44,547 bases of DNA from Candidatus Sungbacteria bacterium RIFCSPLOWO2_01_FULL_54_21 (GCA_001820725.1 MHQR01000037.1:1-44547), one strand, 5' to 3'; counted from the stretch's first letter, positions 1-10,158 are shown. Numbers and translations are program-made. The notes: generated by a model not told the origin, from the sequence alone.

Positions 1-12
1 TGATTGCTTCTT

Positions 13-606
13 TTACTCTTCGTTCTCCGCCCAGTTTTTGAAATGGGCGATGAAGAGTTGCTGTCCCAGCTCGTCTCCGGGATGATAGGAACGCGCCAGT
101 TGTTGGAGGAACCACATCGTCCGCAGATCTTGCGCAATCGGTACGAGCCGGAGAATCATGCCTCTCGTATCGCAGAGCGCCGCATCCATGTCTCCATTGA
201 TGCCGAGTCGGGCGCCCGGTTGGATTTGGTACGCGATGGTCTGAAACCACTCGGTCGCTATCTTGCGCGGTGTCTTTTGGTTTGAGTGACTTGCGATGTC
301 GTTGCGACAGTCGTTGGAAGAAACAAAAGCGGCGAGATCCGCGATGCCGCGTTCTACCACCGCGACAAAGAGTAGCGCCACTGACTTTGTTGCATGAAAA
401 TCACGAAGGAGCGAAAAGCCATTCGCAAGCAGTTCCCGCCATGCCTCATCGGAGAGCGGGCAGGCACTCTTGAGCATCGTCTGCCCCTCATCCCGAAACC
501 AATGCATGACATCCGCCGAGAATGCGAGATGGTCAATCGCGCCAGTGGTATCAATCTTCACTGACCATTGATTCACTGCCACTTTTCTCCAATCGTACTC
601 CGGCAT
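13..606 (-). CDS. hypothetical protein
   Basis: ORF of ~197 aa from internal Met (MPEYDWRKVAVNQW...); no recognised domain. Confidence 0.5.
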   Translation of the reverse strand: MPEYDWRKVAVNQWSVKIDTTGAIDHLAFSADVMHWFRDEGQTMLKSACPLSDEAWRELLANGFSLLRDFHATKSVALLFVAVVERGIADLAAFVSSNDCRNDIASHSNQKTPRKIATEWFQTIAYQIQPGARLGINGDMDAALCDTRGMILRLVPIAQDLRTMWFLQQLARSYHPGDELGQQLFIAHFKNWAENEE

Positions 607-817
607 ATCGCCTCCTCTATGCGTTGAGGTCAACGCAATCTGCATCAATCAATGCTGGGTTGAGTCAAGGAACCATCTACGGGAGAAAGTATAGCACCAA
701 AACTATTTAGTGTCAAGATATATGACGCTGACCATTTTTATAGCATGACCTACCGGTGGCTTTTCAAGAGAAATTACTGGCTTATTTAAGCCGATATGTG
801 TCGTGATGTCAGAACTA

Positions 818-847
818 TTGACAGAAATAAGTTCTCTGCAGTATACT
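818..847 (+). promoter_or_regulatory. sigma70-type promoter TTGACA-N18-TATACT, 7 nt before ATG 855
   Basis: TTGACA 818-823, TATACT 842-847 read directly. Confidence 0.7.
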
Positions 848-854
848 GATGTTT

Positions 855-1580
855 ATGGCAATAGAAACGACTTTGCAGGGGATTGGACTTACCGCAAAAG
901 AAGGAGCGGTGTATTTGGCGGCGCTTGAATTGGGGCAGGCACCGGTATTGAGAATTGCCCATAAAGCAGGCATCAAAAGGCCTACGGCGTATGTGATATT
1001 GAACGCTTTGCGGGAGAAGGGTTTCATTGAAGTTATCCCGAAAGGCACAACAACGCTGTATCAGGCAGTTGATCCGGAAAAAATTGTCCGCGGGTTTGAT
1101 GAAAAAGTTTCAGCGTTTAATGTCGCTCTGCCCGAATTGAAGTCATTGCACAATGCCGCTCCTGGAAAGCCGCGCGTGCGTTTTTATGAGGGCAAAAAGA
1201 GTATTATGGCGTTGTACGAAAAGGAGATTTTCAATGCGCACGAGATTCTTGCATTGGTTGACATACGGACATTGCGTTCCATGATGTCCCGGGATGAGCT
1301 TGATGGGTTGACGCACAGCATGAAAGCAACCGGCGGCGCAATCCGTGAATTCATGGAGGATTCGCCGGAGGCGCGGGAGTATCTCGCAGAGAAAAACCGT
1401 CTGGCGCTGGGCGAGACAAAGTTTTTACCGCATGGTACGCATTTTGGCGTAGATATTTTGGTGTACGATCATACGGTTGCGATGATTTCGCCCAAGACGC
1501 TCATCGCGGTGGTAACGGAGGATGCGGCCATAAGCGGCGCCCAGCGCCAACTCCTGGAATCATTATGGACATCCCTATAG
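855..1580 (+). CDS. TrmB-family / winged-helix transcriptional regulator
   Basis: N-terminal wHTH (LQGIGLTAKEGAVYLAALELGQAPVLRIAHKAGIKRPTAYVILNALREKGFIEV) typical of TrmB-like regulators; alternative start 849. Confidence 0.75.
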   Translation: MAIETTLQGIGLTAKEGAVYLAALELGQAPVLRIAHKAGIKRPTAYVILNALREKGFIEVIPKGTTTLYQAVDPEKIVRGFDEKVSAFNVALPELKSLHNAAPGKPRVRFYEGKKSIMALYEKEIFNAHEILALVDIRTLRSMMSRDELDGLTHSMKATGGAIREFMEDSPEAREYLAEKNRLALGETKFLPHGTHFGVDILVYDHTVAMISPKTLIAVVTEDAAISGAQRQLLESLWTSL

Positions 1581-1625
1581 GATTTTTTTCTTGCCAGACA
1601 AAAGAGAAACTGATACTATTGAGAT

Positions 1626-1808
1626 ATGGACACTATTACAATTCCGATTACAGAATACAAGCGTCTTTTGCGTGCTGGCAGGAGGGATGAGAAGGCGGAT
1701 AAAAAAAAAGGATTCGCGGATGCGGCATTTGGGATATTGAGAGATGACTTTGGGAAAGAGTCCTCGATTTCGTATGTCGCAAAATTGAGAAAAGCATGGC
1801 GGAAATGA
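1626..1808 (+). CDS. putative antitoxin (VapB-like)
   Basis: 60-aa ORF overlapping the start of a PIN-domain ORF; gene-pair layout. Confidence 0.6.
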   Translation: MDTITIPITEYKRLLRAGRRDEKADKKKGFADAAFGILRDDFGKESSISYVAKLRKAWRK

Positions 1809-2197
1809 CTCGGGGATACTGCATTGATTCCGATATTTTGATTGATTATCTGCGGGGCGTTGCCGATGCCCGCATTTTTCTTTTGGAAACGAGCAGAGAT
1901 GCGATGCTGCATATCAGCGCGGTGAGCATCGCAGAATTATATGCGGGCAAAGAGACAAAACGGGAAGAGAAGTATCTTGCCGTTGGGCGGTTTCTCGGAA
2001 ATTTTCAGGTGATTGATGTGGATGCATCATTGGCGCGAGCCGCGGGAGAGTTGCGTCGTGACTTCGCGATGCCTTTTGCTGATATGATCATCGCCGCAAG
2101 CGCCAGGGGCTATGGTCTTCGGCTTGCGACAAGAAATACCAAACATTTTGCAGCGCTTCAAAAAAACGCGGGGCTCGTGGTGGTAAAGCCGTACTGA
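1796..2197 (+). CDS. PIN-domain toxin (VapC-like ribonuclease)
   Basis: CIDSDILIDYLRG ... SIAELYAGKE ... MPFADMIIAASARGYGLRLATRNTKHF conserved PIN acidic residues. Confidence 0.85.
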   Translation: MAEMTRGYCIDSDILIDYLRGVADARIFLLETSRDAMLHISAVSIAELYAGKETKREEKYLAVGRFLGNFQVIDVDASLARAAGELRRDFAMPFADMIIAASARGYGLRLATRNTKHFAALQKNAGLVVVKPY

Positions 2198-2277
2198 CCC
2201 GTGCCGTCCTGCGCCGCGAGGACCCTATCAGCAATACTGCGCCAAAAGTGCCTGGCAACGGACGTGTGTACCATTTT

Positions 2278-2994
2278 TTAATGGGCGACGGTGATCGCCC
2301 ATATTCTTTTTGCTCCGGCGGCTTTGAGAACTTTGGCCGCTTCTTCCAGCGTTGTTCCCGTGGTCTTTATGTCGTCCATTAGGATAATTGTCCGATTGCG
2401 TACGGATTCGGTATCGGACACGGCAAACGCGCCCACAAGATTGGTGAGGCGCTCTTCGCGCCGCAATGCCATTTGCGGCGCGGTCTTTTTTGTTTTCAAG
2501 AGTATGTCGGCGCGCACGGGTATGCCCATACGCGTACCCAATGCATGCGCAATGAGGCGCGCCTGATTAAAGCCGCGCACGCGCTCGCGGGCTTTATACA
2601 GGGGAATGGGCACGATGAGAGCATGGCGGGAGAGGACCACGCCGTGATACGCGATCGCGCGGTACAGCATGCCGGCGAGTATCGCGGCGTTGCCCTGCAT
2701 GCGCCGATATTTCAGATCATGCACCAGCGTTCTGACACCCGCAGCGTCATACGAGAAAGGCGAGAAAAAGGCATAGATGCGGGATTTCTTGCGGCATGGT
2801 GCGCATGTCCTGCCGGCAGGCACGCCGTCTGCAGGGGGTACAAGTTTTTTGCACACAAAACAGGAAGGGGGGATGAAGAGCAGGAGTGCGCGGCAGGCAT
2901 CACAAAAAACAGCGCCCTCGCTCCCGCATCCTGCACAGAACGCGGGGAACAGGAGATCAAGGAATAATTGTTTTGTGGACGCAAAACCTTGCAT
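2278..2994 (-). CDS. ComF family phosphoribosyltransferase
   Basis: N-terminal CxxC pairs (CAGCGSEGAVFCDAC) and PRPP motif ILMDDIKTTGTTLEEAAKVLKAAGA. Confidence 0.85.
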   Translation of the reverse strand: MQGFASTKQLFLDLLFPAFCAGCGSEGAVFCDACRALLLFIPPSCFVCKKLVPPADGVPAGRTCAPCRKKSRIYAFFSPFSYDAAGVRTLVHDLKYRRMQGNAAILAGMLYRAIAYHGVVLSRHALIVPIPLYKARERVRGFNQARLIAHALGTRMGIPVRADILLKTKKTAPQMALRREERLTNLVGAFAVSDTESVRNRTIILMDDIKTTGTTLEEAAKVLKAAGAKRIWAITVAH

Positions 2995-3091
2995 ATCCGC
3001 ATCATACCTGCTTTGCGGCGGACGCGCGGTTGTGGATAACTTTGTTTTTCATGCTCTCCATCTTGCGGCGCAATCGGGGTATACTAAATGT

Positions 3092-4207
3092 GTGGCAGTA
3101 GATTTCTCTTTTCTCAAAAAGCTTGCGCGGCCGGGATTCTCTCTCTCCTTTCTTTCACAGAAGCCCTCGCAGATGATGGGTCTCCATATTGGTACCTATT
3201 CGAGCAAGGTGGTACAATTGCGGTACGAGGGAGAGCGCGCGATTCTGGAAACGTACGGCGAAATAAAAAATGAGGGATATCTGAAGCATCCGGAGACGAG
3301 CCGGAGCGGAGGCGGCATCCCGTATTTGGACACGGATATCTCGGAACTGATCAAAGATCTGATTCGCGAGTCAAACGTGACCGCCACTGCCGCCATCTGC
3401 ACGATTCCCGCGACCGCCGCGTTTATCACCACCATTTCCTTCCCCCGATCGCTGTCACAGGAAATTGCGCAGGCCGTGCCGTACGAAGCGCGCAAGTATG
3501 TGCCCATTCCCATTGCCGAAGTCGTGCTGGAATGGATGATTCTGGAAAGTTCGGAGCCGAGTGATACCATAGATGTCCTGCTTGTGGCTGTTCCCCGCGA
3601 GATCGTCGAGAAGTTCAGGCGCGTGGCGCAAGGGGCAGGTATTACCTTACGCGCGTTGGAAGTCGAACCGTTCAGTTTGGTGCGCTCGCTCGTGGGGCAC
3701 GATGCTACGCCGCAAGTGCTGGTGAATATCGGACACGTTGCCACCACGCTGACCTTTGTGGATAAAGGGTTTATCCGTCTTGTGCATACCATCGGCAGGG
3801 GATCGCAGGAATTGACGCTGGCTTTAGAGCGCGGGCTGGCCATTGGTAAAGACAGGGCTGAACAGGCAAAGCGCGACATCGGCTTATCGGAGCGTATTGA
3901 AGAGCGCGAGATTTCCTCCGTGCTCGTACCGCTTATTGAGACCCTGTTTGCCGAAATCGCGCGGACCATGGCGATCTACAACCGACGAGTACCCCGAAAA
4001 ATCCAGCGCGTGAATATCACCGGCGGCGGCGCGCATCTGAAAGGCATCATTGAATATGGCGCGTCCAAGCTCGGTGTGGAGGTGGCACGGGGTAATCCAT
4101 TCGCACGGCTCGTTACGCCCCCATTTCTTCAGCCCCTGCTCAATGACCTAGGTCCCAATTTTTCCACGGCCGTGGGCGCGGCGTTACGGGAATTTACGCC
4201 TCGATAG
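3092..4207 (+). CDS. pilM: type IV pilus assembly protein PilM (ATPase-like)
   Basis: MGLHIGTYSSKVVQL..., LVNIGHVATTLTFVDKGFIRLVHTIGRGSQELT, GGGAHLKGI; GTG start after TATACT. Confidence 0.8.
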   Translation: MAVDFSFLKKLARPGFSLSFLSQKPSQMMGLHIGTYSSKVVQLRYEGERAILETYGEIKNEGYLKHPETSRSGGGIPYLDTDISELIKDLIRESNVTATAAICTIPATAAFITTISFPRSLSQEIAQAVPYEARKYVPIPIAEVVLEWMILESSEPSDTIDVLLVAVPREIVEKFRRVAQGAGITLRALEVEPFSLVRSLVGHDATPQVLVNIGHVATTLTFVDKGFIRLVHTIGRGSQELTLALERGLAIGKDRAEQAKRDIGLSERIEEREISSVLVPLIETLFAEIARTMAIYNRRVPRKIQRVNITGGGAHLKGIIEYGASKLGVEVARGNPFARLVTPPFLQPLLNDLGPNFSTAVGAALREFTPR

Positions 4208-4228
4208 CGGATTCATTTTTTATACTCC

Positions 4229-4783
4229 ATGGCGACTGACTTTCTCACCTCACGACAACCATCAGCGCTTTCTAGCGCCTTGCAGGGCCGCGGCGTGTCG
4301 CTTTTCTTTATAGTAGCCGCAAGCGCGCTGGTACTGGCGGCCGCCGGCATTGGCGGGCTTTTCGTGCTTAACCGCGCACAGGAATCCCAGCGCGATGAAT
4401 TTATCGCCCAGAATAGGATCAAGGAGGAAAGCGTACGGCCCGAATTGCTCCAGCAGGTGGTGTTGTTGGACCGGCGCCTGAAGGGCGTGCGCACCTTGAT
4501 CGGGGAGCACATGTTTACATCCAATGTTTTTGGCGTCATCGAAAAGAATACCCACCCCCAGGTGCGTTTCCTGAACTTCACTTTTTCTGCGGATAGTTTG
4601 AAACTTGACATGTCGGGAGAAGCGGCGAGTTACCGCGCGCTGTCGCGCCAGATCGCCCTGTTTGAGCAGGAGCCGCAGATTGAACGAACCGAATTCGGCG
4701 GATTGTCCGCAACGAGTGATGGGCTCGTGGGGTTCAAACTGACTCTTACGTTTAAGCCAACGCTTTTGCATCTGCGCCAATAA
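4229..4783 (+). CDS. PilN-like inner membrane assembly protein
   Basis: N-terminal TM then coiled-coil; position after pilM. Confidence 0.6.
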   Translation: MATDFLTSRQPSALSSALQGRGVSLFFIVAASALVLAAAGIGGLFVLNRAQESQRDEFIAQNRIKEESVRPELLQQVVLLDRRLKGVRTLIGEHMFTSNVFGVIEKNTHPQVRFLNFTFSADSLKLDMSGEAASYRALSRQIALFEQEPQIERTEFGGLSATSDGLVGFKLTLTFKPTLLHLRQ

Positions 4784-4786
4784 CCT

Positions 4787-5383
4787 ATGCCCCGTATCTT
4801 TATCGCTGTCATACTTTTTGCCGCCACGCTCCTCTTGAGCGTATTTTATCTGCGTCCGGAATGGGATCGTTTTCAGACATTGCGGACCGACGTCGCTGAA
4901 TTGGAGCAAATCAGCAGCGAATTCGACGAGCTGATCGCCAATCGGGACAAACTGCTCTCGCTCATTAATTCCATCAGCAAAGAAAACCTTGGCCGCGTGG
5001 ACCGTATGTTACCGCAGGGTCCGCATGCGTCCGATTTTCTCGTTTCCATGGAAGCCCTCACGATTCAGAACAGCGTTGCCCTGCGGCGCATAGATCTCGT
5101 CAGCCCCGAAGGGGACAAGAGCGATGCCCAGCCCCAGCGAACCGGAGCCGGGCAGGGAACGCCGCGTCCGGCAGGGGCCGTGTCTTCGCCGCGTCCCGTC
5201 AAAGAAGTGCAATCCCTGCCGTTCAATCTGCAAGTCGCCGGCTCCTATGCCTCGTTCAAGAAATTCCTTGCGGACATGGAGCGGAATCTGCGTCTCATTG
5301 ATGTCGAAAATATCTCATTCAGCGCGAGCGGCAAGGGCGAGATATCCGATTTTACTCTAAAGGCGAAAACGTATTATCAATAG
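4787..5383 (+). CDS. PilO-like inner membrane assembly protein
   Basis: N-terminal TM, coiled-coil, C-terminal ferredoxin-like region (LPFNLQVAGSYASFKKFLADMERNLRLIDVENISFS). Confidence 0.7.
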   Translation: MPRIFIAVILFAATLLLSVFYLRPEWDRFQTLRTDVAELEQISSEFDELIANRDKLLSLINSISKENLGRVDRMLPQGPHASDFLVSMEALTIQNSVALRRIDLVSPEGDKSDAQPQRTGAGQGTPRPAGAVSSPRPVKEVQSLPFNLQVAGSYASFKKFLADMERNLRLIDVENISFSASGKGEISDFTLKAKTYYQ

Positions 5384-5392
5384 TCCACTTCT

Positions 5393-5668
5393 ATGAATCG
5401 CAATACTTTTTTCTCGCTGGCGCTGGTCGTTCTTCTCGGGGTCATCGGCTATACTTGGTACGGATATCTTGAAACGCCCGTTCCCGGGGCGGATACGGAA
5501 CGCGCCAGTTTTTCCAAGATACTCACCGAAGTGCGTCTCCTCAAGACGCTTGATCTGGACACATCCTTGTTTCAAGATCGTTTTTTCCGTGACTTGGAAG
5601 AGCCGCAGGAAATACCCCAGCCGGACGTCACGCCCGGCCGCGAGAATCCATTCGCGCCGTTTAAATAA
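5393..5668 (+). CDS. small membrane protein, PilP-like position
   Basis: TM + proline-rich tail ending RENPFAPFK; follows pilMNO. Confidence 0.5.
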   Translation: MNRNTFFSLALVVLLGVIGYTWYGYLETPVPGADTERASFSKILTEVRLLKTLDLDTSLFQDRFFRDLEEPQEIPQPDVTPGRENPFAPFK

Positions 5669-5673
5669 AGGCA

Positions 5674-5841
5674 ATGCAACAGCCAACAGTGCAAGAGGTG
5701 ATGGAGCGCATTGTGAAAGGATTGCCTTTACATCTGCCGACAGTTCAAAAAATTCTTTCGGAAGTGGAGATATATCAAAAAGACAAGAACCGCCTCAACG
5801 TATTAAAACTTTTCTCGCTGGTTAAGTCCGATACGAAATAA
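5674..5841 (+). CDS. small hypothetical protein (55 aa)
   Basis: MQQPTVQEVMERIVKGLPLHLPTVQKILSEVEIYQKDKNRLNVLKLFSLVKSDTK*, read by hand; shorter than the ORF-track cutoff. Confidence 0.35.
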   Translation: MQQPTVQEVMERIVKGLPLHLPTVQKILSEVEIYQKDKNRLNVLKLFSLVKSDTK

Positions 5842-5881
5842 GCCGATGGCTCGATGTTTATGTATGTGATAGTATGCGAGC

Positions 5882-6289
5882 ATGAAAGAAGGGATTTTAT
5901 CTGAAGAAAAATTGCGCGCGCTGGGCGTAGGCGTTGTGTATCTGTTTGGCTCGCGCGCCGAGGGCGTCGCAGGGCCTGCAAGCGATATTGATGTCGGCGT
6001 GCTGTTCACGGATTCCACGACTGCGCGCGGCAACACAACAGAAGTATATGGCGCCCTCTATGACATTTTTTGCGATGCATTCGACATGAGTAATTTTCGG
6101 ACGATTGACATAGTATTTCTTGAGCGCGCGCCGCTTGAACTGCAATTTGACGCCATTTCGCACGGCAGAGCGCTTTTTGAAATTTCTTCGGATTTCCGCC
6201 TTGATTTTGAAGAGCGCGTCTCGGCGCTCTATCGGGATTTCAAGCCGCTTCTTTTAGAGCAGAATGCGGCGATTCTTCAACGGATATGA
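5882..6289 (+). CDS. MNT-type nucleotidyltransferase (antitoxin of HEPN/MNT module)
   Basis: GSx10DxD: GSRAEGVAGPASDID. Confidence 0.85.
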   Translation: MKEGILSEEKLRALGVGVVYLFGSRAEGVAGPASDIDVGVLFTDSTTARGNTTEVYGALYDIFCDAFDMSNFRTIDIVFLERAPLELQFDAISHGRALFEISSDFRLDFEERVSALYRDFKPLLLEQNAAILQRI

Positions 6290-6750
6290 AACGGATTCCG
6301 TTAAAAAATCAGTCCATTCTTCCTCGCATTGACGGGATTATGAAAGATCTGGTAAAGCTTCGCGAGATTGCATCATTGCCGCAAGAAGAATTTTCCGATA
6401 TGCAAAAAGATTATTTTGATGTTGCAAAATTGCGTTTGCGCGAGGCGCTGGAGGGGGTCTTTAACATAGGCGCGCATATTCTCTCCCGTATGGAAGGCGG
6501 CCGCACCACGGCATATAAAGAAATTGCCAAGAAATTGGGTGAATTTGGGATTGTGGAAAAAGATTTCGCGGATGGCGCCCTTATGCGCATGGCCGGGTAT
6601 CGCAACCGCCTCACGCATTTTTATGCGGATGTCCCCGCCGCAGAAGTTTATAAGGTTTTACATGAACATCTCGGCGATTTTGATGCTTTCCTTTCCGCTA
6701 TCAAGCGGGTTTTAGAACACCCGGAGAAGTTCGAATTATCAGTAGAATAA
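6286..6750 (+). CDS. HEPN-domain (HepT-like, DUF86) toxin
   Basis: Rx4HxY motif RNRLTHFY; overlaps MNT stop. Confidence 0.85.
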   Translation: MKRIPLKNQSILPRIDGIMKDLVKLREIASLPQEEFSDMQKDYFDVAKLRLREALEGVFNIGAHILSRMEGGRTTAYKEIAKKLGEFGIVEKDFADGALMRMAGYRNRLTHFYADVPAAEVYKVLHEHLGDFDAFLSAIKRVLEHPEKFELSVE

Positions 6751-6846
6751 CAAAAGGTAATCATACCATTGAAGACATCCGACTCTTTTATGACCTCATT
6801 CCTTACATCTCATTGCTAACGTTACAGATATATAAGACATAAATAT

Positions 6847-7386
6847 ATGGCATACCTCAACCCCACAAGAGTATCTATTATAGATAAAGCGGTTGAACAG
6901 ATGGTTTTGAATACAGGCCTTTCTTATCCGAAAGACAGTCTGTTGGATATCGCAAAGGCTCTTGGAGTAGAAGTTGTTTCTGCTGAATTACCGGATTTAC
7001 AAACAAAAAAAGTAAAAGGATACATAAAATGGCTCTCGGATGAGGAAAAAGAAAAAATGGGGAAGCCTTATCGGGCAAAGATATATCTAAATTCAAATCA
7101 AGCTGATACTACAAAGACTTTCACATTGGCTCATGAGTTGGGACATTTCCTTCTGCACAAGGATACTAACAATTTCAGAATAGATTTAGAGGACTATTCC
7201 GAAAGTGATCCGGATAATCAAGAAACGGAGGCTAATTATTTCGCCGGTTGTCTCTTGATGCCAAAAGATAAATTCTTCAACGCACTTAATAATGCGAAAG
7301 GTCTAGATCAGGTTGCAGAGGCCTTTGGCGTTTCTGTGCCCGCGGTTGAGGCAAGAATGAAGTGGCTACACATTGGAACATTTTGA
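6847..7386 (+). CDS. ImmA/IrrE family metallopeptidase
   Basis: HExxH: TLAHELGHFLLHKD. Confidence 0.85.
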   Translation: MAYLNPTRVSIIDKAVEQMVLNTGLSYPKDSLLDIAKALGVEVVSAELPDLQTKKVKGYIKWLSDEEKEKMGKPYRAKIYLNSNQADTTKTFTLAHELGHFLLHKDTNNFRIDLEDYSESDPDNQETEANYFAGCLLMPKDKFFNALNNAKGLDQVAEAFGVSVPAVEARMKWLHIGTF

Positions 7387-7387
7387 T

Positions 7388-7768
7388 ATGCCGACTGACC
7401 CACAGCAAGTAGATTATGCCGAATCCGTCGCGGATTGGCGTACCAAAGCAGATGTTCTCGAAACGACAGAACCAAATATCCCTGCTCCAAAATGGAATTC
7501 GGATGTCTTTTTCAAGCAACGAAATTTTCAGAGAGCATTCCTATTTCATTTTTCTTGGATAGCAAGTAGTGTTTCTCTGCTTTTTCTATATGGGGTAGTG
7601 GTGATGCAGATTATTTTTCGTGCAAGGGTAGACCCTTATTTTGAAGTAATGAGCGATCAAGGATTAGATATCTTTGCCGTTGCTGTTTTTGGACAAGTAT
7701 TTGGAATAGTCTATATCATTGCTAGATCAGTATGGAGTAATGACGAGTTTAACTTAATGAAAAAATGA
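7388..7768 (+). CDS. hypothetical membrane protein
   Basis: two hydrophobic segments; abuts the ImmA ORF. Confidence 0.5.
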   Translation: MPTDPQQVDYAESVADWRTKADVLETTEPNIPAPKWNSDVFFKQRNFQRAFLFHFSWIASSVSLLFLYGVVVMQIIFRARVDPYFEVMSDQGLDIFAVAVFGQVFGIVYIIARSVWSNDEFNLMKK

Positions 7769-7808
7769 GAGTGTTGCCAAGCATATAATACCTTTATATT
7801 TAGCCGGC

Positions 7809-9521
7809 ATGGCCAAGACCATCATAGACATTTTGGTATCCAAAAATCTCCTCACGCTTGAGGGGGGTGCGGCCGTACGCAAAGAGGCGCGCGAAAAAGA
7901 CGCGCCGTTTGACGACGGACTCTACAGCCGCGGCATCAAAGAGACCGATGTCGCAGAAGCCAAAAGTATGGTCACGGGATATCCGGTGAAGTATTTGCAG
8001 GGGGTGGCCGTGCCCTTTGACGTGCTCCGTGACATCCCTGAAGAATCAGCGCGGCATTACGCGATCATTCCGCTCGGGAGGCACGAGGGATTTTTGGACA
8101 TCGGGATGTTGCATCCCGAAGACGCGGCATCGCAAGAGGCGCTGAAGTTCATTGCTGGACGCGCGGGCCTGCCGCTACGCATATTCATCATCACGCCGGA
8201 CGATTTCCAGGCCGTGCTCCAAGAGTACCGCAGTTTGTCCGGAGAAGTGACCAAGGCGCTCGGCGAATTTGAAAAAGAATATGAAGGGCTGGGCGCGAAT
8301 GTAAAGATCAGGCGCGACTCCACCAAGATCGTCGAGGATGCGCCAGTTACCAAAATGATGGCCGTGATGTTGCGCCACGCCGTGGAGGGCAGGGCTTCGG
8401 ATATTCACATTGAGCCCACGCGAGCCAACCTGCGGGTGCGGTTTCGCGTGGACGGCGTGCTCTATACGTCTCTCCTCCTGCCCATTGACGTGCATCCGGC
8501 GGTGGTGTCGCGTATCAAAGTTATGACCAATCTCAAAATTGACGAGACGCGCGTGCCCCAGGACGGCAGGTTCCATGCAGAGATCAACGGCCGCTTCATC
8601 GATTTCCGCGTGTCCACGTTTCCCACGGCGTTCGGTGAAAAGGTTGCCATCCGCATCCTCGACCCCGAAGCGGGCGTTGCGACCATGGCAGATCTGGGCA
8701 TAGAGGGCTCGAATCTGGAAAAAGTTGAGGCGGCAATCAAGCGGCCGTTCGGCATGATCCTCATCACCGGCCCCACGGGGTCGGGAAAATCAACCACGTT
8801 GTATGCCCTTTTGCAAAAACTCAACGAAGAGCGCTACAACATCGTGTCTCTTGAGGACCCTGTGGAATATTACATCCCAGGCGTCAATCAGTCCCAGGTG
8901 CGGCCGGAAATCGGATATGAATTTGCCACGGGCTTGCGCCATATCATGCGCCAGGACCCGGACATTATTATGGTGGGGGAGATACGCGACAAAGAGACGG
9001 CAGCGCTCGCCATTCACGCCGCACTCACCGGCCACCTGGTTCTCTCGACGCTCCACACCAACAATGCGGTCGGCGTGATTCCGCGCCTCATTGATATGGG
9101 TATTGATCCGTTTCTGCTGGCGCCCACGCTCATTATGGCGGTTGGCCAGCGTCTCGTGCGCAAGCTGTGTCAGGATTCCCGCAAGGCCGTGACCATAGAA
9201 GGCGCCCTGAAAGAAACGCTCATGACCGAAATCGAGACCATGCCACCTGCGGCCAAGAAAGAAGCCGAAGCCATGCTGAAAGGAGAGGTCTATCAGGCAG
9301 AAGTTAGCGGCATCTGCCCCAAAGGAACACGCGGGCGTACGGGTATTTTTGAAGTGCTCACCATGACGCCGGAGCTTGAAAAAATTATCCTCTCCAAACC
9401 ATCCGAGGCCGACATACAGAGGGAGGTTCTGCGCCAGGGTATGCTGTCCATGAAGCAGGACGGGCTGATTAAAGTACTTAAGGGGACAATCGGATTTGAG
9501 GAATTATTGGAGGTGGTGTAA
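7809..9521 (+). CDS. pilB: type IV pilus assembly ATPase PilB / GspE
   Basis: Walker A GPTGSGKSTTLYAL, Asp box VGEIRDKETAALAIHAALTGHLVLSTLHTNNA. Confidence 0.95.
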   Translation: MAKTIIDILVSKNLLTLEGGAAVRKEAREKDAPFDDGLYSRGIKETDVAEAKSMVTGYPVKYLQGVAVPFDVLRDIPEESARHYAIIPLGRHEGFLDIGMLHPEDAASQEALKFIAGRAGLPLRIFIITPDDFQAVLQEYRSLSGEVTKALGEFEKEYEGLGANVKIRRDSTKIVEDAPVTKMMAVMLRHAVEGRASDIHIEPTRANLRVRFRVDGVLYTSLLLPIDVHPAVVSRIKVMTNLKIDETRVPQDGRFHAEINGRFIDFRVSTFPTAFGEKVAIRILDPEAGVATMADLGIEGSNLEKVEAAIKRPFGMILITGPTGSGKSTTLYALLQKLNEERYNIVSLEDPVEYYIPGVNQSQVRPEIGYEFATGLRHIMRQDPDIIMVGEIRDKETAALAIHAALTGHLVLSTLHTNNAVGVIPRLIDMGIDPFLLAPTLIMAVGQRLVRKLCQDSRKAVTIEGALKETLMTEIETMPPAAKKEAEAMLKGEVYQAEVSGICPKGTRGRTGIFEVLTMTPELEKIILSKPSEADIQREVLRQGMLSMKQDGLIKVLKGTIGFEELLEVV

Positions 9522-9522
9522 G

Positions 9523-10053
9523 ATGACGAACAGGATTGCAAGATTGGGGAGGAAAGGAATACCGATGCCGGAGTTGCGTCCCGCAGTTGCCGAAGCTCGA
9601 CACTGCCGATGGCGCAATATCGGAAGCCGTAACGCTGTGCCGCCGGCTCTTATCGGGAGACACGGTTTTACCGTCATTGAATTGCTCGTCGTGACGGCAA
9701 TCATCGCGATGATTGCCTCCGTCGCGTTCGTGCAAATGGCCGGGTACCGTGCGCGTGCGCGGGATGCGGAGCGCGAGCGCGAAATCGGCGAATTACAGAA
9801 AGCGCTAGCCCTTTACGCCACCGATCATCGCGTGTTTCCCGTGGGGTCGGGTGTGATCACGGGCGGCGACGACCTTTCTGCGGCTCTGCTGGATGCCAGC
9901 GCGATACCCGCAATGCCGGAAGATCCCCTGCGCACCGGCGATTATGTCTACGCGTATGACTCGCCCGATGGCAGAGGATACACCCTGACCTATACCTTGG
10001 AAACGGATAGCATACTGGGGAAGGCAAAAGGTCTCCAGACCGCAACCCCCTAG
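9523..10053 (+). CDS. prepilin / pseudopilin (GspG-like)
   Basis: HG|FTVIELLVVTAIIAMIASVAFVQMAGYRARARDAERE. Confidence 0.85.
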   Translation: MTNRIARLGRKGIPMPELRPAVAEARHCRWRNIGSRNAVPPALIGRHGFTVIELLVVTAIIAMIASVAFVQMAGYRARARDAEREREIGELQKALALYATDHRVFPVGSGVITGGDDLSAALLDASAIPAMPEDPLRTGDYVYAYDSPDGRGYTLTYTLETDSILGKAKGLQTATP

Positions 10054-10054
10054 T

Positions 10055-10125
10055 AAAATCCCAAACACGAAGCACGAAATCCGAAACAAATCCAAATGAC
10101 AAAAATTCCAAATCCAAAACGATCC
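10055..10125. repeat. A/C-rich imperfect short-word repeat (AAATCC/GAAAC/CCAAA words)
   Basis: aaaatcccaaacacgaagcacgaaatccgaaacaaatccaaatgacaaaaattccaaatccaaaacg. Confidence 0.5.
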
Positions 10126-10158
10126 TCGTATATCAACGATTTGAATTTTGTATAAGAT

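Noticed and set aside
2777-3091. N-terminal extension of the pilM ORF
   Set aside because: Runs antisense through comF; GTG at 3092 after TATACT is more plausible.
3196-3969. 257-aa antisense ORF in pilM
   Set aside because: Low-complexity Ser/Arg-rich translation opposite a clear pilM; typical spurious ORF.
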